Shown: positions 1 to 8,069 of the stretch, piece after piece
Layout: the number at the start of each line of letters is the position of its first letter
Position numbering within the stretch: the stretch's first letter is position 1
Assembly: GCA_964439265.1 (NCBI GenBank)
Contig: CAYTOA010000014.1
Span: forward strand, 13,359 to 77,358
Length of the DNA: 64,000 nucleotides
Source of the DNA: JAGVPT01 sp964439265
GTDB taxonomy: Bacteria; Bacteroidota; Ignavibacteria; UBA10030; UBA8401
Direction of reading: 5' to 3'
The notes under the pieces: generated by a model
The model's input: the letters and a program-made list of their open reading frames with translations, nothing else
Databases searched by the model: none
Told to the model about the DNA's origin: nothing
Program-made: the position numbers and the translations under genes

Positions 1-589
1 TTGCCGATTCATAAATTTCTTTCGGAATATTTTGCAGCCCGACGAGAAAAAGAACGATATAGATGCCGACATTTTTCCATGTCGCCATGATCGCTATCGA
101 CGGCATGGCCAGTCCCGGGTCGATGAGCCACGGTATCTTCCGTATGCCGACGATACTTAACAGGGAGTTCAGCACGCCGGAATCGAACGAATACAGGTTT
201 TGCCAGAGAATCGTAACGACAACACCCGAAACGACGACGGGCAGAAAATAGACCGCGCGGAAAAATCCCCGGAACATCCCTCTGGAATACAGAAGCAGCG
301 AGAACCCCAATGCTACCGCGATCTGCAGCGGAATGTGGATCAGAAGAAATACGAATGTATTGAACATCGCCCTGAAAAACTGAGGGTCGGAAGCGAGGCG
401 CTGAAAATTTTTCATGCCGACCCACTCCATCGGCGTCACAATATTCCAGCGGTGGAAGATCAGGATAAAAGAGAAGACAAGCGGGTATGCGACGAACAGG
501 AGAAAAAAAATGACATACGGGAGAATGAACCAGTAACCGTTTCTTTCGCTTTCCCGGATAGCCCTGAGTATGTTCACTTTCCGGGTCAT
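1..589 (-). CDS. Sugar ABC transporter permease, MalF/UgpA type (partial, cut by window edge)
   Basis: The reading frame starts at ATG 589 and runs off the left edge after 196 codons. The translation opens MTRKVNILRAIRESERNGYW and shows a first membrane segment around residues 20-45 (FILPYVIFFLLFVAYPLVF), then an FNTFVFLLIHIPLQI segment and a YFLPVVVSGVVVTILW segment. This is the arrangement of MalF/UgpA/LacF-type inner-membrane subunits of CUT1 sugar importers. The start overlaps the stop of the upstream binding-protein gene by 4 nt (ATGA), so the two are translationally coupled. The conserved EAA loop that contacts the ATPase lies beyond the edge. A second permease would normally follow. 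The substrate cannot be read from the sequence. Confidence 0.9.
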   Translation of the reverse strand, partial: MTRKVNILRAIRESERNGYWFILPYVIFFLLFVAYPLVFSFILIFHRWNIVTPMEWVGMKNFQRLASDPQFFRAMFNTFVFLLIHIPLQIAVALGFSLLLYSRGMFRGFFRAVYFLPVVVSGVVVTILWQNLYSFDSGVLNSLLSIVGIRKIPWLIDPGLAMPSIAIMATWKNVGIYIVLFLVGLQNIPKEIYESA

Positions 590-1899
590 TGATTCCACTC
601 CATGATGGCACGACACCTTCGTGCGGCATCGCCGACCGCTTCGGCGGGAGTTTTGCGGCCGTACACGGCGCATATTTCATACTCCTGTGAGATCGCGTCG
701 AAAATTTCCTTCAAGTCGGCAACCGTGTCCATCCCGCGCGTGTGGACTGCCTGCTCGGCAAATTTCACCATCATCGGATTCTTCGAGAAGTATCGGGCGT
801 ATAATGGATTCGTGAGGAGGTCACCCCGGACAGGAACCTGGTTTGTGATCTCCAGCATCAGCAAGTCGTGCTCGGCGGTAACAAGAAATTTTACGAACTC
901 CCATGCTTCTTTCGGATGCTCGGAGGTGCTGAAGATCGCGATATTTTTGTAATCTCCCGATGTGTATACCGGGCCCTGGTGATCATCGGGCACCGGGAGA
1001 GGAGCTACGTCGAAATGGATGTTGGGCGCAAATTTTGAGAGCGTGGCAATTTCCCAGGGGCCGGCAAAGTGTGTCGCCTTCTTCTCAAGAAGGAAGGGAT
1101 CTCCTCCCTGGAAGAACGTTCTGGGAAAATATCCTTTGTCATAACAGTGCTGGAAAAAGCCGAACACTTTTTCCGCATCAACGTTCTGGAAGGCGACGCT
1201 GTCGTTCTTGAACAGCGTCTCTCCGTTCGTCGCCCCGATATAGAACGGATAGACGTCGAACAGCCTTTCCCACCATATCGGGCGAATGTCGCGCTCCCCC
1301 ATCCAGATGTCGAACTGTCCGTCATTGTCGGTGTCCCGGGTCACCTTCTTTGCAGCAGCGTAATATTCCGAATATGTCCGGGGAACATTTTCTACGCCCG
1401 CCGCTTTCAGCATGCCGATATTATAGAACATCATCACCGGGTTTGTCTTCCACGGCATTTGATAAAAATGTCCGTTGCTGTTCTTGAATATCGGGAGGAG
1501 GTCCTTCGGGATCCGCGCTGCCGCAATCGAATCGAAATCGGAAAATTTATCGAGCGCCACCAAACCGCCTGCCTGCGTGTATTCTCGCAAAGCAACCGGA
1601 TTGATATTCGAGCAGACGTCGGGCGTGGTTTTCCCTGCAATCGCGGCGAGAAGAACTTCTTCGGTCGATTGGCTGACGGGAATCGGCTGCATGCGCACCT
1701 GGATGAGAGGGTGCATGCGGTTCCACATTTTTACGATGCTGTCGGCAAGCTGAATTTCTTCCGGGTTCGGCGCCGGCCAGTAGGTGAGAGTGATAGCGGC
1801 AGCGTCATGAGGCGCCGAAGAGTCGCGGCGCTCTGAACACGCCGACAGACAGACCAGCAGAAGAAGTCCAATAGTACTCTTTCGAAAAAGTGTGATCAT
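586..1899 (-). CDS. Extracellular sugar-binding lipoprotein of an ABC importer (family 1 SBP)
   Basis: This 437-residue protein has a lipoprotein signal peptide with lipobox LSAC at about residues 18-21, so it should be anchored in a membrane and face the periplasm. The mature part reads as a family 1 solute-binding protein (MalE/UgpB-like): ITLTYWPAPNPEE near the start, then MWNRMHPLIQVRMQPIP, GKTTPDVCSNINP and YQMPWKTNPVMMFYN, followed by the ATHFAGPWEI and SGDYKNIAIFSTSEHPKEAWEFVKFLV segments typical of the C-terminal lobe. It would deliver a sugar or oligosaccharide to the permease gene that overlaps its 3' end. The gene upstream ends only 6 bp away, so they probably share a transcript. 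Confidence 0.9.
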   Translation of the reverse strand: MITLFRKSTIGLLLLVCLSACSERRDSSAPHDAAAITLTYWPAPNPEEIQLADSIVKMWNRMHPLIQVRMQPIPVSQSTEEVLLAAIAGKTTPDVCSNINPVALREYTQAGGLVALDKFSDFDSIAAARIPKDLLPIFKNSNGHFYQMPWKTNPVMMFYNIGMLKAAGVENVPRTYSEYYAAAKKVTRDTDNDGQFDIWMGERDIRPIWWERLFDVYPFYIGATNGETLFKNDSVAFQNVDAEKVFGFFQHCYDKGYFPRTFFQGGDPFLLEKKATHFAGPWEIATLSKFAPNIHFDVAPLPVPDDHQGPVYTSGDYKNIAIFSTSEHPKEAWEFVKFLVTAEHDLLMLEITNQVPVRGDLLTNPLYARYFSKNPMMVKFAEQAVHTRGMDTVADLKEIFDAISQEYEICAVYGRKTPAEAVGDAARRCRAIMEWNQ

Positions 1900-1905
1900 C
1901 GGCGC

Positions 1906-3522
1906 TCAATCCCACGTCTGCCATTCATAGTCAATGGAAGGAAAGGCGGTGTGGGGAAAGATCCCCCCTTTTTTCACCGTGTACACGTCTATTGCTTTCG
2001 GCGAGTTCTCAACGTCAACATAAAGCTTCTTGAGCGTCTCGTCGTTCACTTTTACCGCAAACTTCTGCTTGAGTTTCAGAATTTGATGGAGCATCCTGCT
2101 CGTCGATTGGTACATGAACTCGTCGCGGCGGACGTCGTCTTTAACCTCCACAAACGGGCGGACGTCGCCTTTATCGTTCCGGTAATCCATTGCGTGAGAA
2201 GCATAATAACTCTGCAGCGTGTTGTCGTTCTGCGTTATGCTATTCTCGATCTCAAGTTTCGCCGCGCGGTACACCAGTTTCTCCTCCCACCACTGTGTCT
2301 GCTTCACAACACTCTCTCTTTTCTGCAGGCCTCTCCGGTATGCTTCCGCCGTCAACATTCTGTCGCGGACCATGCGCCAGACAAGTTGTTCTACTGAAGC
2401 ATAATACGCACGCGGAGATTTCGTATCAAGACGGATGTAGGGATCTCTTGTCTTTTCCCAATCCAAAAAATCACCAAATAGATACTTCGCCTTCTTCATC
2501 CTTACCAGAACATCGGACCTTTCGACGTCGATTGAATCGAGATTCGGGGGGCGCGCGTGCGACCGAAGCTTCTTTTCCATCTCCCACGCAGAATATTTTT
2601 CGGCGGAGAGGAACTTCCTGCCGAGATGCGCCTGCAGCAGTTCAAACGATTCTTTATCGATGACAGGATCTTGAGCAAGCAGCATCCGATGAACGTACTC
2701 GTCCGACAACGAATCTGACCGGTGCTGCAGCAGCGCCCGGCGGACGTCCTCGTGGAGCTTTGAGTTTTCGGATTCGGTGATGATCGGGTTTTTCCATACG
2801 TCGGCGATCTTTACGAGATACCAGCCGTCGGGAGCATGAATCGGCGGCGTCACCGTTCCGGCAGTCAGCGATTCGACGGCCGCTGCGAGGGCTCCATTCT
2901 TCATTTCCAATTTGAAACGCGTCGTCTGCATCGAACGATTATCCGCCGAAGCAGAATCCGGGTATCGCGCGGAGAATAACGAATCGAACGAGGCACCGTT
3001 TCGCAGCAGCTTTGCGTCGCGAAATATATCGTTTTGTACCGGCGAGAAGAACCATTTCAGGCCGAGCTGGATATTCTCCCCGGAGACACCGCGCTCTATT
3101 TCTTTGTCGGAGATGCGGACAGAATCGAGAACATCGTCTTTGTAGAGCTCTTCGGTAGCAAGGTCGGCTTCCACATCATTGAGCACTTCCTTTACCATGG
3201 ATGAGGATTGCAGTCCGCGATCGTACCCGTCCAGCGCGAGAAGTTTTTCGTAGATCATGTACGTGAGGTAATGTTTCTTCGAGTCAGATTCGCGTTTCGT
3301 AAAAGCAGGGCCGTACTCATAGCTTAGCATGAACTCCTGGGCCGTAACATTCCAGGGGCCGACCTTGGCAAGGATGATGGAACTGAATTTAGGATCGTCC
3401 AGGAGGGAATTCGACGGCACGTCCGGGGTGTATTGAGCGAAGATGAAAGGCGAAGCGAGGCCTTGCAGCAAACTTATCAGCGCTCCGATGAGCCAACTTC
3501 GTCCAAAACTTCTGGGGTTCAC
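1906..3522 (-). CDS. Parvulin-type (PpiC/SurA-like) peptidyl-prolyl isomerase
   Basis: A 538-residue exported protein with a hydrophobic N-terminal segment (about residues 8-30). The mature start (ILAKVGPWNVTAQEFMLSY) resembles the SurA N-terminal chaperone segment. A parvulin-like segment follows at about residues 150-240, with LRNGASFDSLFSARYPDSAS and HAPDGWYLVKIADV, the usual ending of a rotamase domain. The C-terminal half is helical and charged. In SurA-like proteins such domains help fold outer-membrane beta-barrels. Here it lies between a PorV-like and TonB-receptor block and a sugar-binding protein, so folding of these envelope proteins is a reasonable inference. The assignment to the parvulin superfamily is good, but whether it is catalytically active is unknown. 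Confidence 0.75.
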   Translation of the reverse strand: MNPRSFGRSWLIGALISLLQGLASPFIFAQYTPDVPSNSLLDDPKFSSIILAKVGPWNVTAQEFMLSYEYGPAFTKRESDSKKHYLTYMIYEKLLALDGYDRGLQSSSMVKEVLNDVEADLATEELYKDDVLDSVRISDKEIERGVSGENIQLGLKWFFSPVQNDIFRDAKLLRNGASFDSLFSARYPDSASADNRSMQTTRFKLEMKNGALAAAVESLTAGTVTPPIHAPDGWYLVKIADVWKNPIITESENSKLHEDVRRALLQHRSDSLSDEYVHRMLLAQDPVIDKESFELLQAHLGRKFLSAEKYSAWEMEKKLRSHARPPNLDSIDVERSDVLVRMKKAKYLFGDFLDWEKTRDPYIRLDTKSPRAYYASVEQLVWRMVRDRMLTAEAYRRGLQKRESVVKQTQWWEEKLVYRAAKLEIENSITQNDNTLQSYYASHAMDYRNDKGDVRPFVEVKDDVRRDEFMYQSTSRMLHQILKLKQKFAVKVNDETLKKLYVDVENSPKAIDVYTVKKGGIFPHTAFPSIDYEWQTWD

Positions 3523-3563
3523 AATTCACACCTAGCAGGTTGCTGAAATACACTTTTATGAGC

Positions 3564-3673
3564 CACTAAGTCACGAAGACACGAAATAATTTTAAGTAAA
3601 TCGCTATCTCAACCGGTGATGATATCGGCGACAATAGTTTATCACTTTCATTTCTTAGTGACGTTGTGTCTTC
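3564..3673. repeat. Inverted array of CACNAAGN octamers (copy 1)
   Basis: The left side reads CACTAAGT-CACGAAGA-CACGAAA (3564-3586). The right side (3651-3673), read on the other strand, contains CACAACGT-CACTAAGA. The arms are degenerate octamer arrays in opposite orientation, about 65 bp apart, in the only sizeable gap between the PorV-like gene and the PPIase gene. A second and better-paired member lies at 55229-55292. It probably acts as a hairpin in the mRNA between the two genes. No protein-coding content is supported here. Confidence 0.5.
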
Positions 3674-3728
3674 TGCCAACGGCATCCCTTTGGGAGTGGC
3701 AAGCCGTATGGACCTTTTCATCATCCTG

Positions 3729-4781
3729 CTAGAATCGGATAGCGACGGAAAATGAATGCACGCCTTCAAGCCTTCCGTAATCCCGATAAGCGTAATCGAA
3801 CTTCACCGTCGAGCTGCTTGAGATCAGGCTGGAGGTAACGCCGATGCCGAGTGAGAGCCCTCCTTCGCTGTCGCTCAGGAAGAGAGATTGGAATCCTCCG
3901 CGGAGATAGATAAAATCGCGAATGGCCAGCTCGGTTCCCACGTTTACGCTCTCATAGTTGTCGTTCGGATGTATTGCATCGAAGGCGACGGTCCAGCGAT
4001 ACACATCGTTTTCAATGACATTTGTTGAGAAGCCGATCTGAAACCTTAGCGGCAGGTCCCATGAATCCATCTCTATGTCGGCCGGGATCTGGTCATTAGA
4101 TCCCTGCTTCGTCGGGTCGATCCGAAGAAACTCGCGTGTATCGCTCCCCGCCAGCGTCATCGGTGTTCCGAAATTCGAGAGGGACGCTCCGATGACCATC
4201 CCGCCAAAAAGGTCCGTCTTGAATATTGTTCCTACGTCGATTGCAAATGCGTCGGCTGTTTCATGCCAAATCGCTTCCTGGATGAACTTTGCGGTAAACC
4301 CGATCGAGAAACGATCTGTCAGCGGGCGGGCATAGGAAAGACCCGCCGCGAGATCGCTGGCGCTGAAGTATTCGCCCGTGCCTTCCGGCATTTCCACGGT
4401 CCTCACCGCCATGTCTGCCATGGTGAGAGAGGTAAGGCTGAACCCGAGCGTTCCAAAACTGCCCAGAGGAAGCGCGAGGCCGGCGAAATCGAATTTCGTA
4501 TCGGCGATCCAATCGGTGTGTGAGAGTATTGCGTCGGTAGTCGTTATCGTAGCGATGCCTGCGGGATTCCAGTACAGCGCAGTGGGATCGTTCGCGAGAC
4601 TCACAAACGCTCCGCCCATCCCGATCGCAGGCGCGCCGACCGAGATTTCCAGGAATGTTGCCGCGGTGGTTCCCGTCTTCGAGACATCATTAGCCCCCTG
4701 CGCAAACATCGCGACCGGGACCAATGCACCCGCAAGTATGATCCGCAAGCATTTCTTCTTCAATATAAGCTCCGGCTTCAT
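3729..4781 (-). CDS. PorV/PorQ-family outer-membrane protein
   Basis: A 350-residue protein with a signal peptide (LRIILAGALVPVAMFAQG) followed by the hallmark of the PorV/PorQ/UPF0164 family, GAPAIGMGGAFVSLANDPTALYWNPAGIA at about residues 50-78 (quoted in parts: GMGGAFVSLANDPT, then YWNPAGIA). The rest alternates in the manner of a FadL-like beta-barrel and ends in an aromatic residue (SVAIRF). PorV proteins shuttle type IX secretion substrates or form outer-membrane channels. Its ATG overlaps the stop of the upstream 1094-residue secreted-protein gene by one base (TAATG), so the two are coupled. The neighbouring TonB receptor suggests an accessory role in uptake or secretion for that pair. 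Confidence 0.85.
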   Translation of the reverse strand: MKPELILKKKCLRIILAGALVPVAMFAQGANDVSKTGTTAATFLEISVGAPAIGMGGAFVSLANDPTALYWNPAGIATITTTDAILSHTDWIADTKFDFAGLALPLGSFGTLGFSLTSLTMADMAVRTVEMPEGTGEYFSASDLAAGLSYARPLTDRFSIGFTAKFIQEAIWHETADAFAIDVGTIFKTDLFGGMVIGASLSNFGTPMTLAGSDTREFLRIDPTKQGSNDQIPADIEMDSWDLPLRFQIGFSTNVIENDVYRWTVAFDAIHPNDNYESVNVGTELAIRDFIYLRGGFQSLFLSDSEGGLSLGIGVTSSLISSSSTVKFDYAYRDYGRLEGVHSFSVAIRF

Positions 4782-7700
4782 TATTTCATAATAGCAAATT
4801 TGCCGATGAACGACCCGACACCGGGTGCATCAATATGGAAAACGTAAATGCCGTAGGCGATGTTCATTCCGTCGCGCGAGACAAGATTCCATGGTTCCTG
4901 GCCGTTATCAATGTTGCTGTCGTGGTAGAGCGTTTGAACAAGCTGTGCGCTCATCGTATAGATGCGGATCGTGCACTTGCTCGGCAGATGGATAAAATAG
5001 ATCAATCTATTTCCCCGCCCAACGGATGTCGTTGCCGGCTCCCACGAGTCTGCGCCGACGTACGGGTTGGGCACAACGGCAACTTTTTTGATGTCATATT
5101 TGGCTTGCTGCACATTCAACGACGGCGAGGTTGCGGTGAACTCAAAATATTCTCCCGTCCGGAATGGTTTCAATGTAGAAATCCGATAGACGTCACCCGG
5201 CTGCGGCGCTTGTTGTTTCGATGCAGCAATCGTCGTATCCATAACCAACGTCATCGACCACGTTTTTCTCGAGCTGGGAAAATCTAATCCAGGCTTGCCC
5301 GCCGAATCGCCGCACACTATGAAAATCGCATCTCCGGCATCGAACACCTGGTTATTGTTAACATCCTGGAAAATGAACTGCACGTGATCGATGTGCTCTG
5401 TCAGGTTCTTAATGATGATATTGGATGGATGTGGACCGCTGAAGGGGCCGGACGGGAACGAAATATCTCCTTGACTTTTTTTGGTAAACGTTACCTCAAA
5501 ATCGGCAGGATAGTCGATCCGGCTCACCGCATACGCGGGGTAACTGCTCGAGTTGAATCCAACCAGCACAACAAAGTTGCTGTTTCCCTGCTCCCACTTC
5601 GTGTTCGCAGGATCGATCACAACGTCTTGACTATTGACAATGTTTAGATCAAAGCCGTGGACGATTGGCGATTGCTGCAGCGTCGTTTGCAATTGTGTCA
5701 GTTTGATCGCGGTATCTAACGAAGTCTTATCGATCAACTGGTACCACGGATGAGGATTATCGTGAAATGCCGAGGAATCAACAAACTCGAGTCTGTATGT
5801 ATGATTGTTGCGAATCGAATCCGGGTCGAGAATGCTCACCGAAAGGGAACCGGTACCAGGCCCGGTGGCCGTGTTCACTTTTATGTTCGGCGCAACATAG
5901 CCGGCAGCCGGAGCGTGCGGCGTCACCACCGCAGTGTTGATATCCGTTTTCGCAATGCCGTTGATGTCTACTTTTATAGTGCTCGTTGTCTCCGAAGGGG
6001 GAATACCGACCAACTCCCCCGTAATAGTCGTGGTGGTAAAACCTGCGTCGTACGCGGTCACTGCGTAATAGTACGTCTGCCCGTTCTGCACCGTTGAATC
6101 GACAAAAGAGTGCTGCAAGCCGGAATTGCTGCCGAGATAAAAGTACGCTCCGTTGATGCCGATGGGTGCCAAGCCGGAGAATTCGTCGACGAGGTCATAC
6201 TGCGCAATGGGGATACGATATGTCGGCTGTCCATTCGCATCGGTGACGGTTTTGTCTTCCACAAAGTTTGGTTCGGTACTCCGATAGACACGATATCCTT
6301 CGAAACTGTATCTTTGATAGAAGGCGTCGAACGTCAGCTCGGAGCGATTGTCCCAGTAGAGTGTCACCTTGTGATCTCCGGCAACGGCTTTGATCGTCGG
6401 TTTGTCGGGAGGTTTTGCAAACTGGTAGTTTGCATTATAGATCGATTGAACGGTCTTTTTTCTCAGGAATAAATCGGGGGCGTTCAAGCCGAAAATCAGA
6501 GCCATCGAGAAGCGTTCTGTTTCCCCTGTTTGCTGATTCGTGCCCGTTGCGGCACCGTATGTCGTCCGACCGTTCAGATGAAAGAAATAACTCGAGAAAT
6601 CGTTCCCGAGATTAACGCCGACGAGCGATTGTCCGTGCGGCTGCGGCAAGGAAGAAAAGGCCGCCCAATTCCTCTCGTCGTTGTTCAAGTCGTACGTATG
6701 GACCGCCGCGATAATGAAGCCCGTCAATCCAATTTGATCTGATTCATCTTTGTCGAGAACGCCAAAATGCGGTTCGCCCTGATCCGGCTTTCCGTTTCCC
6801 TCCGTTCCGTCCGGATCGGGCCCGGGATAGCCTTCATCCAACGGTCCAAGCCCGTCGGTACCGACGTCATCGTTTAATGGTTCGCCCGGATCCCATTTTC
6901 CATTATTGTTCAGGTCCGTATAGGACACCCAATTCTGATTTTCATCTGCGTCCCAATGCCCGCCATTATGCCCCCATGAATAGCCGTAGAATTTATGAAA
7001 GGCGACTGTATCTTGCTGGACATTAACGATGAAGGGATCCTGGTTGACATTGGTGATGAATGTCTTCGCCACGTTATCCCGCCGTTCATCCGTGAGACCA
7101 TCGTGATCGTTATCGATGTGATCGTCGGAGATGCCGGGGCTCTCAAGAAATGCATATCCAGCATAACCGATAGGGCTCCAGTTTCCCGGGCTCCCCAAAG
7201 GCTGGGTGCACCAGGCGTAGGAGAGGTTCAGACCAAGGTCGTAATCGCCGGCGTTATTCGAATCGTTGCCGGGGCCGCCGATTCCCCAATCGACATACTG
7301 CGCAAAAAGAGTCTTCGGGTAATCGGTTGTCCCCACATTGGTAATATCGTACAGCCAGAAGATGACATCTTCGGCGAGCACTTGGGACCATTGGAATCCG
7401 CGCGCGTGAACCTGCATTCCCAATCCGCCGCGTGTTGCGTCAGCAGCGTCGGGATGGAAGTGGTTGCTGAGAATGTACTGCCGGTCCTCGTTATCGTCCA
7501 TTACAAAATATGTTTCGAGGTCAGCGTTCAGTACTCCGTTTCCAAAAAAGCCGTTCCATCTGCCATCCCACGTGCTGGGACGGTCGGGCCAATGGGCGGG
7601 CCATGTCGTCGGGTCGTCGCTCCGAGCGGGACTTGATTGATAGACGTTTGCATAATCTGGAAGCGGCCACCAGCCGTAGGTAACTCCGGTCGATACGTTG

Positions 7701-8065
7701 TAGCGGGTATATTCGTAGTAGTTCGTTTCAAGCGGATGGATGATGTTTCCGCTCGAGTCTTTCGCTTCTGCCTGAACGATCACCGCAATGCCATCTATAT
7801 ATGTGTGCGTCGTACCTTTCGGCCAGACGCCGCTGAGGATTTGTTCGTTCTTCCAATCGCCTATCTCGCCAAAATTATAAAAACAGGTCTCGACAAGGTT
7901 GCCGTCCATGAGCCCCAGCTTTGTCCAATTATGATTTCCTTTGCTCCCGTCGAAAATCTGCTGGGCAGACGCCTGCAAGTGCAGTACGCCGAATAACAGC
8001 GCCGTGGTAAACAGTTTGTTCAAAAGAGTTCTTTCCCTGCCTTTGGTGCGATCAGAGTGGTTCAT
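4781..8065 (-). CDS. Large secreted protein with fibronectin-like region and C-terminal sorting-like domain
   Basis: A 1094-residue protein with a signal peptide at about residues 14-34 (KLFTTALLFGVLHLQASA). Several Asp-rich stretches (DHIDNDHDGLTDE near residue 315, DLNNNGKWDPGE near 390) look like dockerin- or EF-type calcium loops. A fibronectin III-like segment lies near residues 550-690 (KVTLYWDNRSE, YYYAVTAYDAGF). The C-terminus (VPNPYVGADSW, then IRIYTMSAQLVQTL and YGIYVFHIDA, ending FAIMK) resembles type IX sorting domains with the VxNPY variant. It sits between the TonB receptor (4 bp gap) and the PorV-like gene (1 bp overlap), so it is probably the surface partner of that receptor, in the place of a SusD. 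No enzyme fold was recognised. Confidence 0.75.
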   Translation of the reverse strand: MNHSDRTKGRERTLLNKLFTTALLFGVLHLQASAQQIFDGSKGNHNWTKLGLMDGNLVETCFYNFGEIGDWKNEQILSGVWPKGTTHTYIDGIAVIVQAEAKDSSGNIIHPLETNYYEYTRYNVSTGVTYGWWPLPDYANVYQSSPARSDDPTTWPAHWPDRPSTWDGRWNGFFGNGVLNADLETYFVMDDNEDRQYILSNHFHPDAADATRGGLGMQVHARGFQWSQVLAEDVIFWLYDITNVGTTDYPKTLFAQYVDWGIGGPGNDSNNAGDYDLGLNLSYAWCTQPLGSPGNWSPIGYAGYAFLESPGISDDHIDNDHDGLTDERRDNVAKTFITNVNQDPFIVNVQQDTVAFHKFYGYSWGHNGGHWDADENQNWVSYTDLNNNGKWDPGEPLNDDVGTDGLGPLDEGYPGPDPDGTEGNGKPDQGEPHFGVLDKDESDQIGLTGFIIAAVHTYDLNNDERNWAAFSSLPQPHGQSLVGVNLGNDFSSYFFHLNGRTTYGAATGTNQQTGETERFSMALIFGLNAPDLFLRKKTVQSIYNANYQFAKPPDKPTIKAVAGDHKVTLYWDNRSELTFDAFYQRYSFEGYRVYRSTEPNFVEDKTVTDANGQPTYRIPIAQYDLVDEFSGLAPIGINGAYFYLGSNSGLQHSFVDSTVQNGQTYYYAVTAYDAGFTTTTITGELVGIPPSETTSTIKVDINGIAKTDINTAVVTPHAPAAGYVAPNIKVNTATGPGTGSLSVSILDPDSIRNNHTYRLEFVDSSAFHDNPHPWYQLIDKTSLDTAIKLTQLQTTLQQSPIVHGFDLNIVNSQDVVIDPANTKWEQGNSNFVVLVGFNSSSYPAYAVSRIDYPADFEVTFTKKSQGDISFPSGPFSGPHPSNIIIKNLTEHIDHVQFIFQDVNNNQVFDAGDAIFIVCGDSAGKPGLDFPSSRKTWSMTLVMDTTIAASKQQAPQPGDVYRISTLKPFRTGEYFEFTATSPSLNVQQAKYDIKKVAVVPNPYVGADSWEPATTSVGRGNRLIYFIHLPSKCTIRIYTMSAQLVQTLYHDSNIDNGQEPWNLVSRDGMNIAYGIYVFHIDAPGVGSFIGKFAIMK

Positions 8066-8069
8066 AAAG

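Noticed and set aside
9..680. Long open frame on the minus strand at the left edge
   Set aside because: It is out of frame with the clear MalF-type permease (start 589) and the binding-protein gene. It is rich in Arg, Ser and Pro and has no membrane pattern.
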